64,000 nt of DNA, taken from a virus. The notes under the pieces are model-generated. The model was given only the letters and a program-made list of their open reading frames with translations. It had not been told where the DNA came from and did no database searches. The position numbers and the translations under genes are program-made. The stretch lies in IMG/VR virus record IMGVR_UViG_3300032291_001492, positions 31,466 to 95,465 of that record, one strand, 5' to 3'. Positions 57,447 through 62,993 of this stretch are shown in pieces. How positions within the stretch are numbered: position 1 is the stretch's first letter; every line of letters begins with the position of its first letter.

Positions 57447-57458
57447 TATCCTTATGAT

Positions 57459-57620
57459 GGGCCTGCATAGTTTCGACAGGGCAACAAGTAAATGAGTGGA
57501 CAGCACGGTAGGCGATGACCGTAAATCAAGCAAAAAAAGTAAACGCAAACGACTCACAGTTTAGCATTGCAGCCTGATTCAGGCAGCTAGGGTAAGACAT
57601 ACCTCGTAACAGAAACTCAG
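57459..57620 (+). ncRNA. ssrA: tmRNA coding piece with tag ANDSQFSIAA
   Basis: The piece starts GGGCCTGCATAGTTTCGACA, matching the tmRNA 5' consensus with its TTCGAC. The resume codon GCA at 57545 opens a tag frame to TGA at 57575-57577, reading ANDSQFSIAA. Trans-translation by tmRNA-SmpB rescues stalled ribosomes and marks the products for proteolysis. The tag ends in SIAA rather than the common LAA. No SmpB gene is visible in the window, so the host protein would be used. The 3' end is near the following hairpin and was not fixed. Confidence 0.9.
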
Positions 57621-57646
57621 AATAGGCTCTTCGGGGCCTATTTTCC
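57621..57646 (+). terminator. Terminator of the tmRNA gene
   Basis: AATAGGCTC (57621-57629), loop TTCG, GGGCCTATT (57634-57642), one G-U pair, followed by a short T run. The UUCG tetraloop makes it very stable. It could also protect the 3' end of the coding piece. Confidence 0.8.
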
Positions 57647-57703
57647 CGTTAAGAATGCATATTTATTGAGTAAAGAGTAAAATTATTGGTAGATATTTAT
57701 ATT

Positions 57704-57711
57704 AATAAATA
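57704..57711 (+). promoter_or_regulatory. Late-type promoter octamer AATAAATA
   Basis: AATAAATA lies in the 120-bp gap after the tmRNA terminator, upstream of the outer-membrane protein gene. Confidence 0.45.
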
Positions 57712-57720
57712 TTATTCTAG

Positions 57721-57733
57721 CCTGTAAAACAGG
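57721..57733 (+). promoter_or_regulatory. 5' leader hairpin of the outer-membrane protein gene
   Basis: CCTGT-AAA-ACAGG is a perfect 5-bp inverted repeat 10-18 nt after the octamer. It would sit at the 5' end of the transcript and may stabilise it. A further AT palindrome (tttaaatttaaa) follows, then aaggaaa as the ribosome site. Confidence 0.4.
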
Positions 57734-57765
57734 TTTAAATTTAAATCATAAAGGAAATATTTAAA

Positions 57766-58311
57766 ATGAAGAAAATTACAATCGCATCTCTATTTGCATT
57801 TTTAGCAATCAGCGCATCAGCCGCAGACTTTGTTACTGTTGACGTTGACTCAGTTAAAAACAACGTAAGTGGTGTTCAAAGCACCGCACAATATGTTCGT
57901 GCAGGTAAAGATATCGGCGGAATTCAATTTGGGCTACAAAGCCGCACCGCAGTTTCACATACAGGTGGTATGTTGAATAGTTTAGAACTTACCGGTGGTA
58001 AAGCTATTGGCGTTATTACACCCTTCGTTGGTGTAGGTTTTGATAATGGATTGAATGGTGCACGTGGTGCTGACTATCAATATGGACTATTAGGTGCAAC
58101 AACTGGTATGAAAGTTGGTCCTGGTTTTGCTCTAGTAGGTGTTAAAACACGTTTAGGAACAACAGCCGCAGTTGAAACAAAGCAAACTATCGCTTTTGGT
58201 ACATACAGTATTCCTGTTGCAAAGAATGTTGCATTGAATATTAACGCAAGCAAAAGCTATCAAGACATTCAAGAGAATGCTTATGGTTTAGGTTTAGGTT
58301 TTAGATTCTAA
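57766..58311 (+). CDS. Secreted small outer-membrane beta-barrel protein, 181 aa
   Basis: MKKITIASLFAFLAISASA followed by ADF is a clear Sec signal peptide with a cleavage site after residue 19. The mature 162 residues alternate polar and hydrophobic positions in about eight strands (VITPFVGVGFDN, YQYGLLGATTGMKVG, FALVGVKTRLG, QTIAFGTYSIPV). The protein ends with the terminal-Phe signal YGLGLGFRF used by the Bam machinery. It matches OmpW/Opa-size eight-strand barrels, but I cannot name a family. A phage-borne outer-membrane protein could block superinfection or change the envelope. It has its own promoter, leader hairpin and terminator. Confidence 0.75.
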   Translation: MKKITIASLFAFLAISASAADFVTVDVDSVKNNVSGVQSTAQYVRAGKDIGGIQFGLQSRTAVSHTGGMLNSLELTGGKAIGVITPFVGVGFDNGLNGARGADYQYGLLGATTGMKVGPGFALVGVKTRLGTTAAVETKQTIAFGTYSIPVAKNVALNINASKSYQDIQENAYGLGLGFRF

Positions 58312-58332
58312 TCATTGATTGATTATACCAAA

Positions 58333-58356
58333 GGGGCTTTACAGCCCCTTTTTTTT
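58333..58356 (+). terminator. Terminator of the outer-membrane protein gene
   Basis: GGGGCT (58333-58338), loop TTAC, AGCCCC (58343-58348), then eight T. A textbook Rho-independent terminator. Confidence 0.9.
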
Positions 58357-58395
58357 ATTATAAAATAGTCCTATATTTTATAATTAGGAGATATC

Positions 58396-58632
58396 ATGAC
58401 TGTAGAATCAGCAACAACATTTTTGGCAGCTACTATACTAAGTGGTTTGGGTTTTGTAATTATATGTGTTGTATTGGTAGTAGTTAATAACATTTTTTCA
58501 AAATATTGGAAGCCAGTTAATCTAGCACTATGGTTACCTAAATCTTTTTCTGCCGAGCCACCTAGATTTGCAACACAAGAAGAACTAGAAAGAATTGCAC
58601 CTACACTTGACGAAAAAGTTAAAGTTAAATGA
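58396..58632 (+). CDS. Small single-span membrane protein, 78 aa
   Basis: Residues about 9-36 form one strongly hydrophobic helix (FLAATILSGLGFVIICVVLV). The cytoplasmic-like remainder carries WKPVNLALWLPKSFSAEPP and an acidic C-terminal helix (ATQEELERIAPTLDEKVKVK). It has a taggag ribosome site and a TATAAT at 58379-58384, though no good -35. Located between the outer-membrane protein and the amidotransferase-like gene. A holin-type role is possible on size alone, but one span and an acidic tail do not settle it. Function unknown. Confidence 0.6.
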   Translation: MTVESATTFLAATILSGLGFVIICVVLVVVNNIFSKYWKPVNLALWLPKSFSAEPPRFATQEELERIAPTLDEKVKVK

Positions 58633-58646
58633 CAAAGATAGGGTTG

Positions 58647-58654
58647 AGTAAATA
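58647..58654 (+). promoter_or_regulatory. Late-type promoter octamer AGTAAATA
   Basis: AGTAAATA lies 5 nt before the ATG at 58660. No ribosome site is visible in the interval. It shares the octamer found before pstS (59378-59385). Confidence 0.45.
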
Positions 58655-58659
58655 GTTTA

Positions 58660-59304
58660 ATGAAACCCAAAATTGCATTATTTCTTCATCAACCTAAATG
58701 TTCAGTACAAAGCGGCAATGGCATAATGAAAGCGTTGTCCGATTATTATAATTTTAAAATTTTTACCAGACATGAATTAGAAAAAGATTTCTTTGATGAT
58801 GTTGATATGGTTGCAATACCCGGTGGTATTGGTGATAGCGATAGTTATGATTATCTAATGAAAATCAATGCCACACGTATTAAACAGTTTGTTAATCGAG
58901 GTGGCAAGTATCTTGGAATATGTATGGGTGCATATTGGGCCGATAAAAATTATATGGGCTTATTAGACAATGTTCGTGCAGTGCAATACATCAAACGTCC
59001 AGGAACTGACACAAAACGACCTCATGCAAAAAATTTAAAAGTTACTTGGGACAATCAACCTCGTAATATGTTTTTTTATGACGGGTGTGCGTTGATCGGA
59101 GACCGTACTAAGTTTAATACTATAGCAACGTATATGAATAATGATCCAATGGCAATCATCAAAGATAACATAGGGTTAATAGGGTGTCATCCTGAAAGCG
59201 ATCCCTACTGGTATGATAGTTATAGTTGGATGCGTGGTAAATATCACAACGGGGAACACCACGCTTTATTATTAGATTTTGTTGATAGATTGGTAAAACA
59301 ATGA
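58660..59304 (+). CDS. Class I glutamine amidotransferase-like (BPL-N type) protein, 214 aa
   Basis: The segment VAIPGGIGDSDSYDYL and then GGKYLGICMGAYWADKNYMG place Cys88 in the nucleophile elbow of the class I amidotransferase/DJ-1 superfamily, in the form seen in biotin-protein-ligase N-terminal (BPL-N) domains. A His and Glu (CHPES) near residue 172-176 could complete the triad. Free-standing BPL-N proteins are of uncertain function. The substrate is not known; amide or peptide chemistry on a small molecule is the family-level expectation. It lies just upstream of the Pho-controlled pstS. Confidence 0.65.
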   Translation: MKPKIALFLHQPKCSVQSGNGIMKALSDYYNFKIFTRHELEKDFFDDVDMVAIPGGIGDSDSYDYLMKINATRIKQFVNRGGKYLGICMGAYWADKNYMGLLDNVRAVQYIKRPGTDTKRPHAKNLKVTWDNQPRNMFFYDGCALIGDRTKFNTIATYMNNDPMAIIKDNIGLIGCHPESDPYWYDSYSWMRGKYHNGEHHALLLDFVDRLVKQ

Positions 59305-59350
59305 TAGTTGAAATATTTTTAACTAGAGAAAAAGGAAAAATAAGTCCTAT

Positions 59351-59385
59351 TTGTCACATTACTGTCACATAATTCTAAGTAAATA
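59351..59385 (+). promoter_or_regulatory. Pho box and PhoB-type promoter upstream of pstS
   Basis: TTGTCAC (59351-59357), ATTA, CTGTCAC (59362-59368) closely match the CTGTCAT PhoB operator repeat with a 4-bp spacer. The -10 TAAATA (59380-59385) begins 12 nt after the box, as in the plcP site. It is followed by an aaggag ribosome site at 59400-59405 and the ATG at 59413. Confidence 0.85.
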
Positions 59386-59412
59386 TATGTGTAACACACA
59401 AGGAGATTACAC

Positions 59413-60417
59413 ATGAAAAAGTTACTTGGTATGTTGATAGCAACAGTTGCATTAACTGTTCAAGCCACAGATATAACAGGGGCAGGTGCAACTTTCCCCT
59501 ATCCCATTTATGCTAAATGGGCAGAAGCATATAAAAAAGAAACAGGTGTTGGTCTTAACTATCAATCAATTGGTAGTTCAGGTGGCATTCGTCAAATTAA
59601 CGCAAAAACAGTAGCGTTTGGCGCTACAGATGCACCAGTATCAGGCGAGAATTTAGACAAGAATAACCAAGTTCAATTTCCAGCAATCATTGGTGGAACA
59701 GTTCCTGTTATTAACTTAGATGGCTTTAAGCCAGGTGAATTACGAATCACTGGTCTTGTATTAGCAGAAGTTTACATGGGTAACATTGTGAAATGGAATG
59801 ATCCTAAACTGGTAGCATTGAACCCAGGCAAGCGTCTTCCTGATGAAGCTATCACTGTGGTGCATCGTGCAGATGGTTCAGGTACGACATTCAACTGGAC
59901 AGACTACTTGAGTGCAGTCAGTAAAGAGTTCAACGACCGAGTAGGTAAAGGTGCCGCAGTCAAATGGCCTGCTGCCAGTTCAGTAGGTGGCAAAGGTAAC
60001 GAAGGCGTTGCTGCCAACGTGAACCGTATCAAAGGCTCAATTGGTTATGTTGAGTATGCCTATGTTAAAAAGAATAACATGAACTTTATGCAATTGCAAA
60101 ATAAAAGCGGCAAGTATGTTAGTCCGGATGATTTAACATTTGCAGCCGCGGCATCAGGAGCAGATTGGTTCAGTGTTCCGGGTATGGGTGTTAGTATTGT
60201 AGATCAAAGGGGTGATAATGTATGGCCAGTTTCTACTGCAAGTTTCATTATCATGTATAAGAATCCTGATGACAAAAAAGCGTCAACAGAAGTTTTGAAA
60301 TTTTTTGATTGGGCATTCAAGAATGGTAAAAAAATGAGTGAAGAATTAGATTATGTACATTTACCTGACAGTCTAACAAAACAAATTCGTGAAAGAGTTT
60401 GGACTCAAATTAAATAA
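59413..60417 (+). CDS. pstS: Phosphate ABC transporter periplasmic binding protein PstS, 334 aa
   Basis: MKKLLGMLIATVALTVQA is a signal peptide. The mature protein starts TDITGAGATFPYPIYAKWAEAY, the hallmark of PstS. Phosphate-binding loops follow: GSSGGIRQI, AFGATDAPVS and HRADGSGTTFNWTDYLS. The C-terminus carries the family's FFDWAFKNGKKMSEELDYVHLPDSL. It binds phosphate in the periplasm for the host PstCAB importer; no pstC, A or B is present here, so it must serve the host system. Pho box upstream and terminator downstream make it a single-gene unit. Cyanophages carry the same gene as an auxiliary metabolic gene. Confidence 0.95.
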   Translation: MKKLLGMLIATVALTVQATDITGAGATFPYPIYAKWAEAYKKETGVGLNYQSIGSSGGIRQINAKTVAFGATDAPVSGENLDKNNQVQFPAIIGGTVPVINLDGFKPGELRITGLVLAEVYMGNIVKWNDPKLVALNPGKRLPDEAITVVHRADGSGTTFNWTDYLSAVSKEFNDRVGKGAAVKWPAASSVGGKGNEGVAANVNRIKGSIGYVEYAYVKKNNMNFMQLQNKSGKYVSPDDLTFAAAASGADWFSVPGMGVSIVDQRGDNVWPVSTASFIIMYKNPDDKKASTEVLKFFDWAFKNGKKMSEELDYVHLPDSLTKQIRERVWTQIK

Positions 60418-60440
60418 ACCGTCCACAAAGATTGAGTGGT

Positions 60441-60483
60441 GCTGGAACTCGTAACCAGCAATAGGACCTTCGGGTCCTTTTTT
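60441..60483 (+). terminator. pstS terminator with an upstream hairpin
   Basis: A hairpin GCTGG...CCAGC spans 60441-60459. A second hairpin, AGGACC (60463-60468), loop TTCG, GGTCCT (60473-60478), is followed by a T run. The next promoter starts at 60486, so readthrough is blocked before it. Confidence 0.9.
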
Positions 60484-60485
60484 AT

Positions 60486-60514
60486 TTGACATGAATACCT
60501 AAAGGTGATATACT
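60486..60514 (+). promoter_or_regulatory. Strong sigma-70 promoter
   Basis: TTGACA (60486-60491), 17 bp, TATACT (60509-60514). The predicted start is at about 60520-60522, essentially on the ATG at 60521, so the transcript may be leaderless. Confidence 0.8.
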
Positions 60515-60520
60515 ACGGGT

Positions 60521-60775
60521 ATGAAAATCGAATACGCATTAGATTGGCAAGATGTATCTAGAAAACTACTTTCTGAAATGCATAGTGCTGGGTACAACCC
60601 AGACTTGAAAAAAATGTATAATAATATTAGTAGTATGGTTACTGAGTTGAGTAAACTTGAAGTAATGTCCAGACGAACACACAAGCATTCATTTACATCA
60701 GAAAAAGTAGAAAGTATTAATAAAGCAATCAATCACCTAGAAAAATTAGTACTTATTGCTAAATTAATGAAATAG
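60521..60775 (+). CDS. Small helical early protein, 84 aa
   Basis: A basic, mostly helical protein (ALDWQDVSRKLLSEMHSAGY, then YNNISSMVTELSKLEVMSRR) with no cysteine or membrane segment. The C-terminal helix SINKAINHLEKLVLIAKLMK is amphipathic. It is the first gene of the early-type block and sits directly on its promoter's start point. Small helical early phage proteins often bind host enzymes, but I have no motif to say which. Function unknown. Confidence 0.6.
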   Translation: MKIEYALDWQDVSRKLLSEMHSAGYNPDLKKMYNNISSMVTELSKLEVMSRRTHKHSFTSEKVESINKAINHLEKLVLIAKLMK

Positions 60776-60776
60776 G

Positions 60777-60805
60777 TTGACAACAAATCAATTTGGGTAT
60801 ACAAT
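60777..60805 (+). promoter_or_regulatory. Strong sigma-70 promoter
   Basis: TTGACA (60777-60782), 17 bp, TACAAT (60800-60805). It overlaps the end of the preceding gene by nothing and precedes the ATG at 60833. The bases after the -35 (ACAAATC) are identical to those of the promoter at 61536. Confidence 0.8.
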
Positions 60806-60832
60806 ACATGCTTAAACACTCAAAAGGTAAGT

Positions 60833-61072
60833 ATGAAGTTCAATTCTGTTGCTATATCTACGTTGTTTGTTAAAATTGTTTTTAAAAAGAAACCCTATAG
60901 TGATGAAGTTGTTTGCTTGCGAATCATTGCAGGTGATACTGAAAAACTTAGCGCAAAGACTGCACCCATCATATATGATTTTGATAAAATTCAAGTTGAA
61001 CCCAGTATCGTTGAAGCACACATTGAACGTATTCGCAAACAAAACAATTATGCTATAGTTCAAGTATTATGA
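60833..61072 (+). CDS. Uncharacterised early protein, 79 aa
   Basis: A small alpha/beta protein with a beta-hairpin-like start (FNSVAISTLFVKIVFKKKPY) and a C-terminal helix (PSIVEAHIERIRKQNN). It has no signal peptide and no metal motif. A short aaggtaag site precedes the ATG. Its stop overlaps the SprT-like gene (ATGA at 61069-61072), so the two are translated together and may act together. I do not recognise it. Confidence 0.55.
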   Translation: MKFNSVAISTLFVKIVFKKKPYSDEVVCLRIIAGDTEKLSAKTAPIIYDFDKIQVEPSIVEAHIERIRKQNNYAIVQVL

Positions 61073-61539
61073 TGAAATTTGAAATAATTGCACACGGGAA
61101 TACAAGTCAGGGTAGAATTGACTTGTTGAAAAATTCCGCAAGATTTTACGCAAAAGAACTTAATCTTTTGAATCTTGATTATAAGATTATAATTTATAGT
61201 GAACCTAATTTGCGTAAAAATGATGGTAACAATGGTACGGCTTGTAAAACGGATCAAAAAGAAATTACTATTATGATAGATAGTAAACTCAAATTACCCC
61301 ATATGCTTATTACGTTGGCTCATGAAATGGTTCATGCTAAACAGTATGTTCGTGGTCAATATCGTGCAGAACTATCACGCAACGGTAAAGTTAAAAAACT
61401 TTGGTTGGGCAGACCTTATTCAGTTTCATATCTGAAACGTCCTTGGGAACGTGAAGCCTTTCGCCGAGAAGGTGAATTGGCTTTGTCATTGATTGAATCA
61501 GTTGTCCAAAAAAAGCAAAAGAAAAAAAGTAGTAGTTGA
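61069..61539 (+). CDS. SprT-like zinc metallopeptidase-fold protein, 156 aa
   Basis: The catalytic motif H85-E86-x2-H89 lies in ITLAHEMVHAKQYVRGQ, the typical SprT-like text. Its usual third zinc ligand is a downstream His or Cys; a candidate Glu lies in the RPWEREAFRREGELA helix near residues 123-137, as in minigluzincin variants. SprT-like proteins in eukaryotes cleave DNA-protein crosslinks; bacterial and phage roles are unclear. It is cytoplasmic, basic at the C-terminus (KKQKKKSSS), and coupled to the small gene before it. Substrate unknown. Confidence 0.75.
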   Translation: MMKFEIIAHGNTSQGRIDLLKNSARFYAKELNLLNLDYKIIIYSEPNLRKNDGNNGTACKTDQKEITIMIDSKLKLPHMLITLAHEMVHAKQYVRGQYRAELSRNGKVKKLWLGRPYSVSYLKRPWEREAFRREGELALSLIESVVQKKQKKKSSS

Positions 61540-61564
61540 CAACAAATCCTATTTGATATATACT
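61536..61564 (+). promoter_or_regulatory. Strong sigma-70 promoter of the MoxR-type gene
   Basis: TTGACA (61536-61541), 17 bp, TATACT (61559-61564), overlapping the preceding stop codon. The transcript would have a leader of about 35 nt with aaggaga just before the ATG at 61606. Confidence 0.85.
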
Positions 61565-61605
61565 TCATTCATAAATTTTTTCAACAGCCATTACAAGGAG
61601 ATACT

Positions 61606-62709
61606 ATGGCATCGCATGTTTCTGACAATTTGACTATTACTAGTGTTCAAGCCCGCAAGGCAATGCTAAAAGCGTTTAAAGCTAAACGCCCACTCTTTAT
61701 CTGGGGCCCTCCCGGTATCGGCAAGAGTGAGGTGGTTGCCGAAGTTACTGAGGAACTCGGTGGCTTTATGATTGACTTGCGTATGGCGCAAATGGAACCT
61801 ACTGACATTCGGGGTATTCCGTTCTTTAATAAAGAAATTAATAAAATGGATTGGGCGGCACCAGTTGACTTGCCCGATGAAGAACTAGCATCACAATATC
61901 CGATTGTAGTGTTGTTCTTGGATGAAATGAATAGTGCAAGCCCCGCAGTACAAGCGGCAGGCTATCAGTTGATTTTGAATCGCCGTGTAGGTAAGTATGT
62001 CTTGCCAGATAACGTTGTTATCGTTGCGGCAGGTAATCGTGACAGTGATAAGGGTGTTACTTATCGTATGCCAATGCCCCTTGCTAATCGTTTCTTGCAT
62101 TTGGAAATGCGAGCCGACTTTGCATCATGGCAGAACTGGGCTGTGAATAAAGGTATTCACAAGGACGTAGTTGGTTATTTGAGTTTTGCTAAACAAGACT
62201 TGTACGAATTTGATAGTAAATCGTCAAGCCGTGCATTCGCTACACCACGCACATGGTGTTTCGTAAGTGATTTGTTGAATGAGGAAGATGATACTGATAG
62301 TGATACCTTGTTCAATTTGATTTCCGGTGCTGTTGGTGAGGGTCTTGCTGTTAAGTTTGCCGCTCACCGCAAAGTTGCAGGTCGTATGCCCGAGCCAGCT
62401 GATATCTTGTCAGGCAAAGTGACCGATCTTGCAGTTAAAGAAATTAGTGCAATGTACTCATTGACTATTTCTATGTGCTATGAATTGCGTGATGCAATTC
62501 AAACTAAAAAAGTGGACATGAAAAAGTTCCATGAAATGGCTGACAATTTCTTGACATACATTATGAAAAACTTTGAGACTGAGTTGGTCGTAATGGGTGC
62601 TAAGATTGCATTGAAAACATACAAGTTGCCAATCGAACCAAGTCAATTGAAAAACTTTGATGAGTTTCACAAAAAGTTTGGTAAGTACATTGTGGAAGCA
62701 GGCAACTAA
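61606..62709 (+). CDS. MoxR-family AAA+ ATPase, 367 aa
   Basis: Walker A is G34-x4-GK-S41 (GPPGIGKS), and Walker B is VLFLDEMNSA with D106-E107. A sensor 1-like stretch, NVVIVAAGNRDSD, and an arginine-rich 'MPMPLANRFLHLEM' segment follow, typical of MoxR proteins. These ATPases work with von Willebrand A (VWA) partners as metal-insertion or remodelling chaperones. The partner here is most likely the VWA protein starting at 62994. It has its own strong promoter and ribosome site. Confidence 0.85.
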   Translation: MASHVSDNLTITSVQARKAMLKAFKAKRPLFIWGPPGIGKSEVVAEVTEELGGFMIDLRMAQMEPTDIRGIPFFNKEINKMDWAAPVDLPDEELASQYPIVVLFLDEMNSASPAVQAAGYQLILNRRVGKYVLPDNVVIVAAGNRDSDKGVTYRMPMPLANRFLHLEMRADFASWQNWAVNKGIHKDVVGYLSFAKQDLYEFDSKSSSRAFATPRTWCFVSDLLNEEDDTDSDTLFNLISGAVGEGLAVKFAAHRKVAGRMPEPADILSGKVTDLAVKEISAMYSLTISMCYELRDAIQTKKVDMKKFHEMADNFLTYIMKNFETELVVMGAKIALKTYKLPIEPSQLKNFDEFHKKFGKYIVEAGN

Positions 62710-62710
62710 G

Positions 62711-62938
62711 TTGGACAATCAAAAGTTAAAAATAACTTTTGCTCCTGGGGCCTTCGATAATTTCGAAGGTACCCAAGAGGAGTTGGACCAATTGGTTTCT
62801 GAAATCAAACAGATGTTTGCATCAGGTGATGCATTTGAAAAGGCAACACCGATCGATTTGGATGATGTCCTTGAAGAATTATCTGATGAAGATATTTTTC
62901 ACCTTTTGCAAGAACCTTCCGACAGAAAACTACAGTAG
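62711..62938 (+). CDS. Small acidic protein between MoxR and VWA genes, about 75 aa
   Basis: I choose the TTG at 62711, 1 nt after the MoxR stop, because earlier in-frame starts (near 62657) lie inside the MoxR gene and encode text unlike the rest. The product (DNQKLKITFAPGAFDNFEG..., EELSDEDIFHLLQE) is acidic and helical, without known motif. Related text is, from memory, present in other phages. Its place between the two partner genes suggests it serves the same complex. The promoter of the next gene overlaps its stop. Confidence 0.6.
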   Translation: MDNQKLKITFAPGAFDNFEGTQEELDQLVSEIKQMFASGDAFEKATPIDLDDVLEELSDEDIFHLLQEPSDRKLQ

Positions 62939-62967
62939 TTGACAATAACACAAAACTGTAGTACAAT
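62939..62967 (+). promoter_or_regulatory. Strong sigma-70 promoter of the VWA gene
   Basis: TTGACA (62939-62944), 17 bp, TACAAT (62962-62967). aaagga precedes the ATG at 62994. Confidence 0.8.
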
Positions 62968-62993
62968 AAAGCATTGTAACAAAAGGAATTAAT

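Noticed and set aside
59301-59372. A 23-codon ORF coupled by ATGA to the amidotransferase-like gene
   Set aside because: Too short, no recognisable product, and it covers the pstS Pho box, which explains the sequence better.
62657-62710. Upstream start for the small acidic protein inside the MoxR gene
   Set aside because: The extra residues are a shifted reading of the MoxR 3' end, and the TTG at 62711 follows its stop directly.
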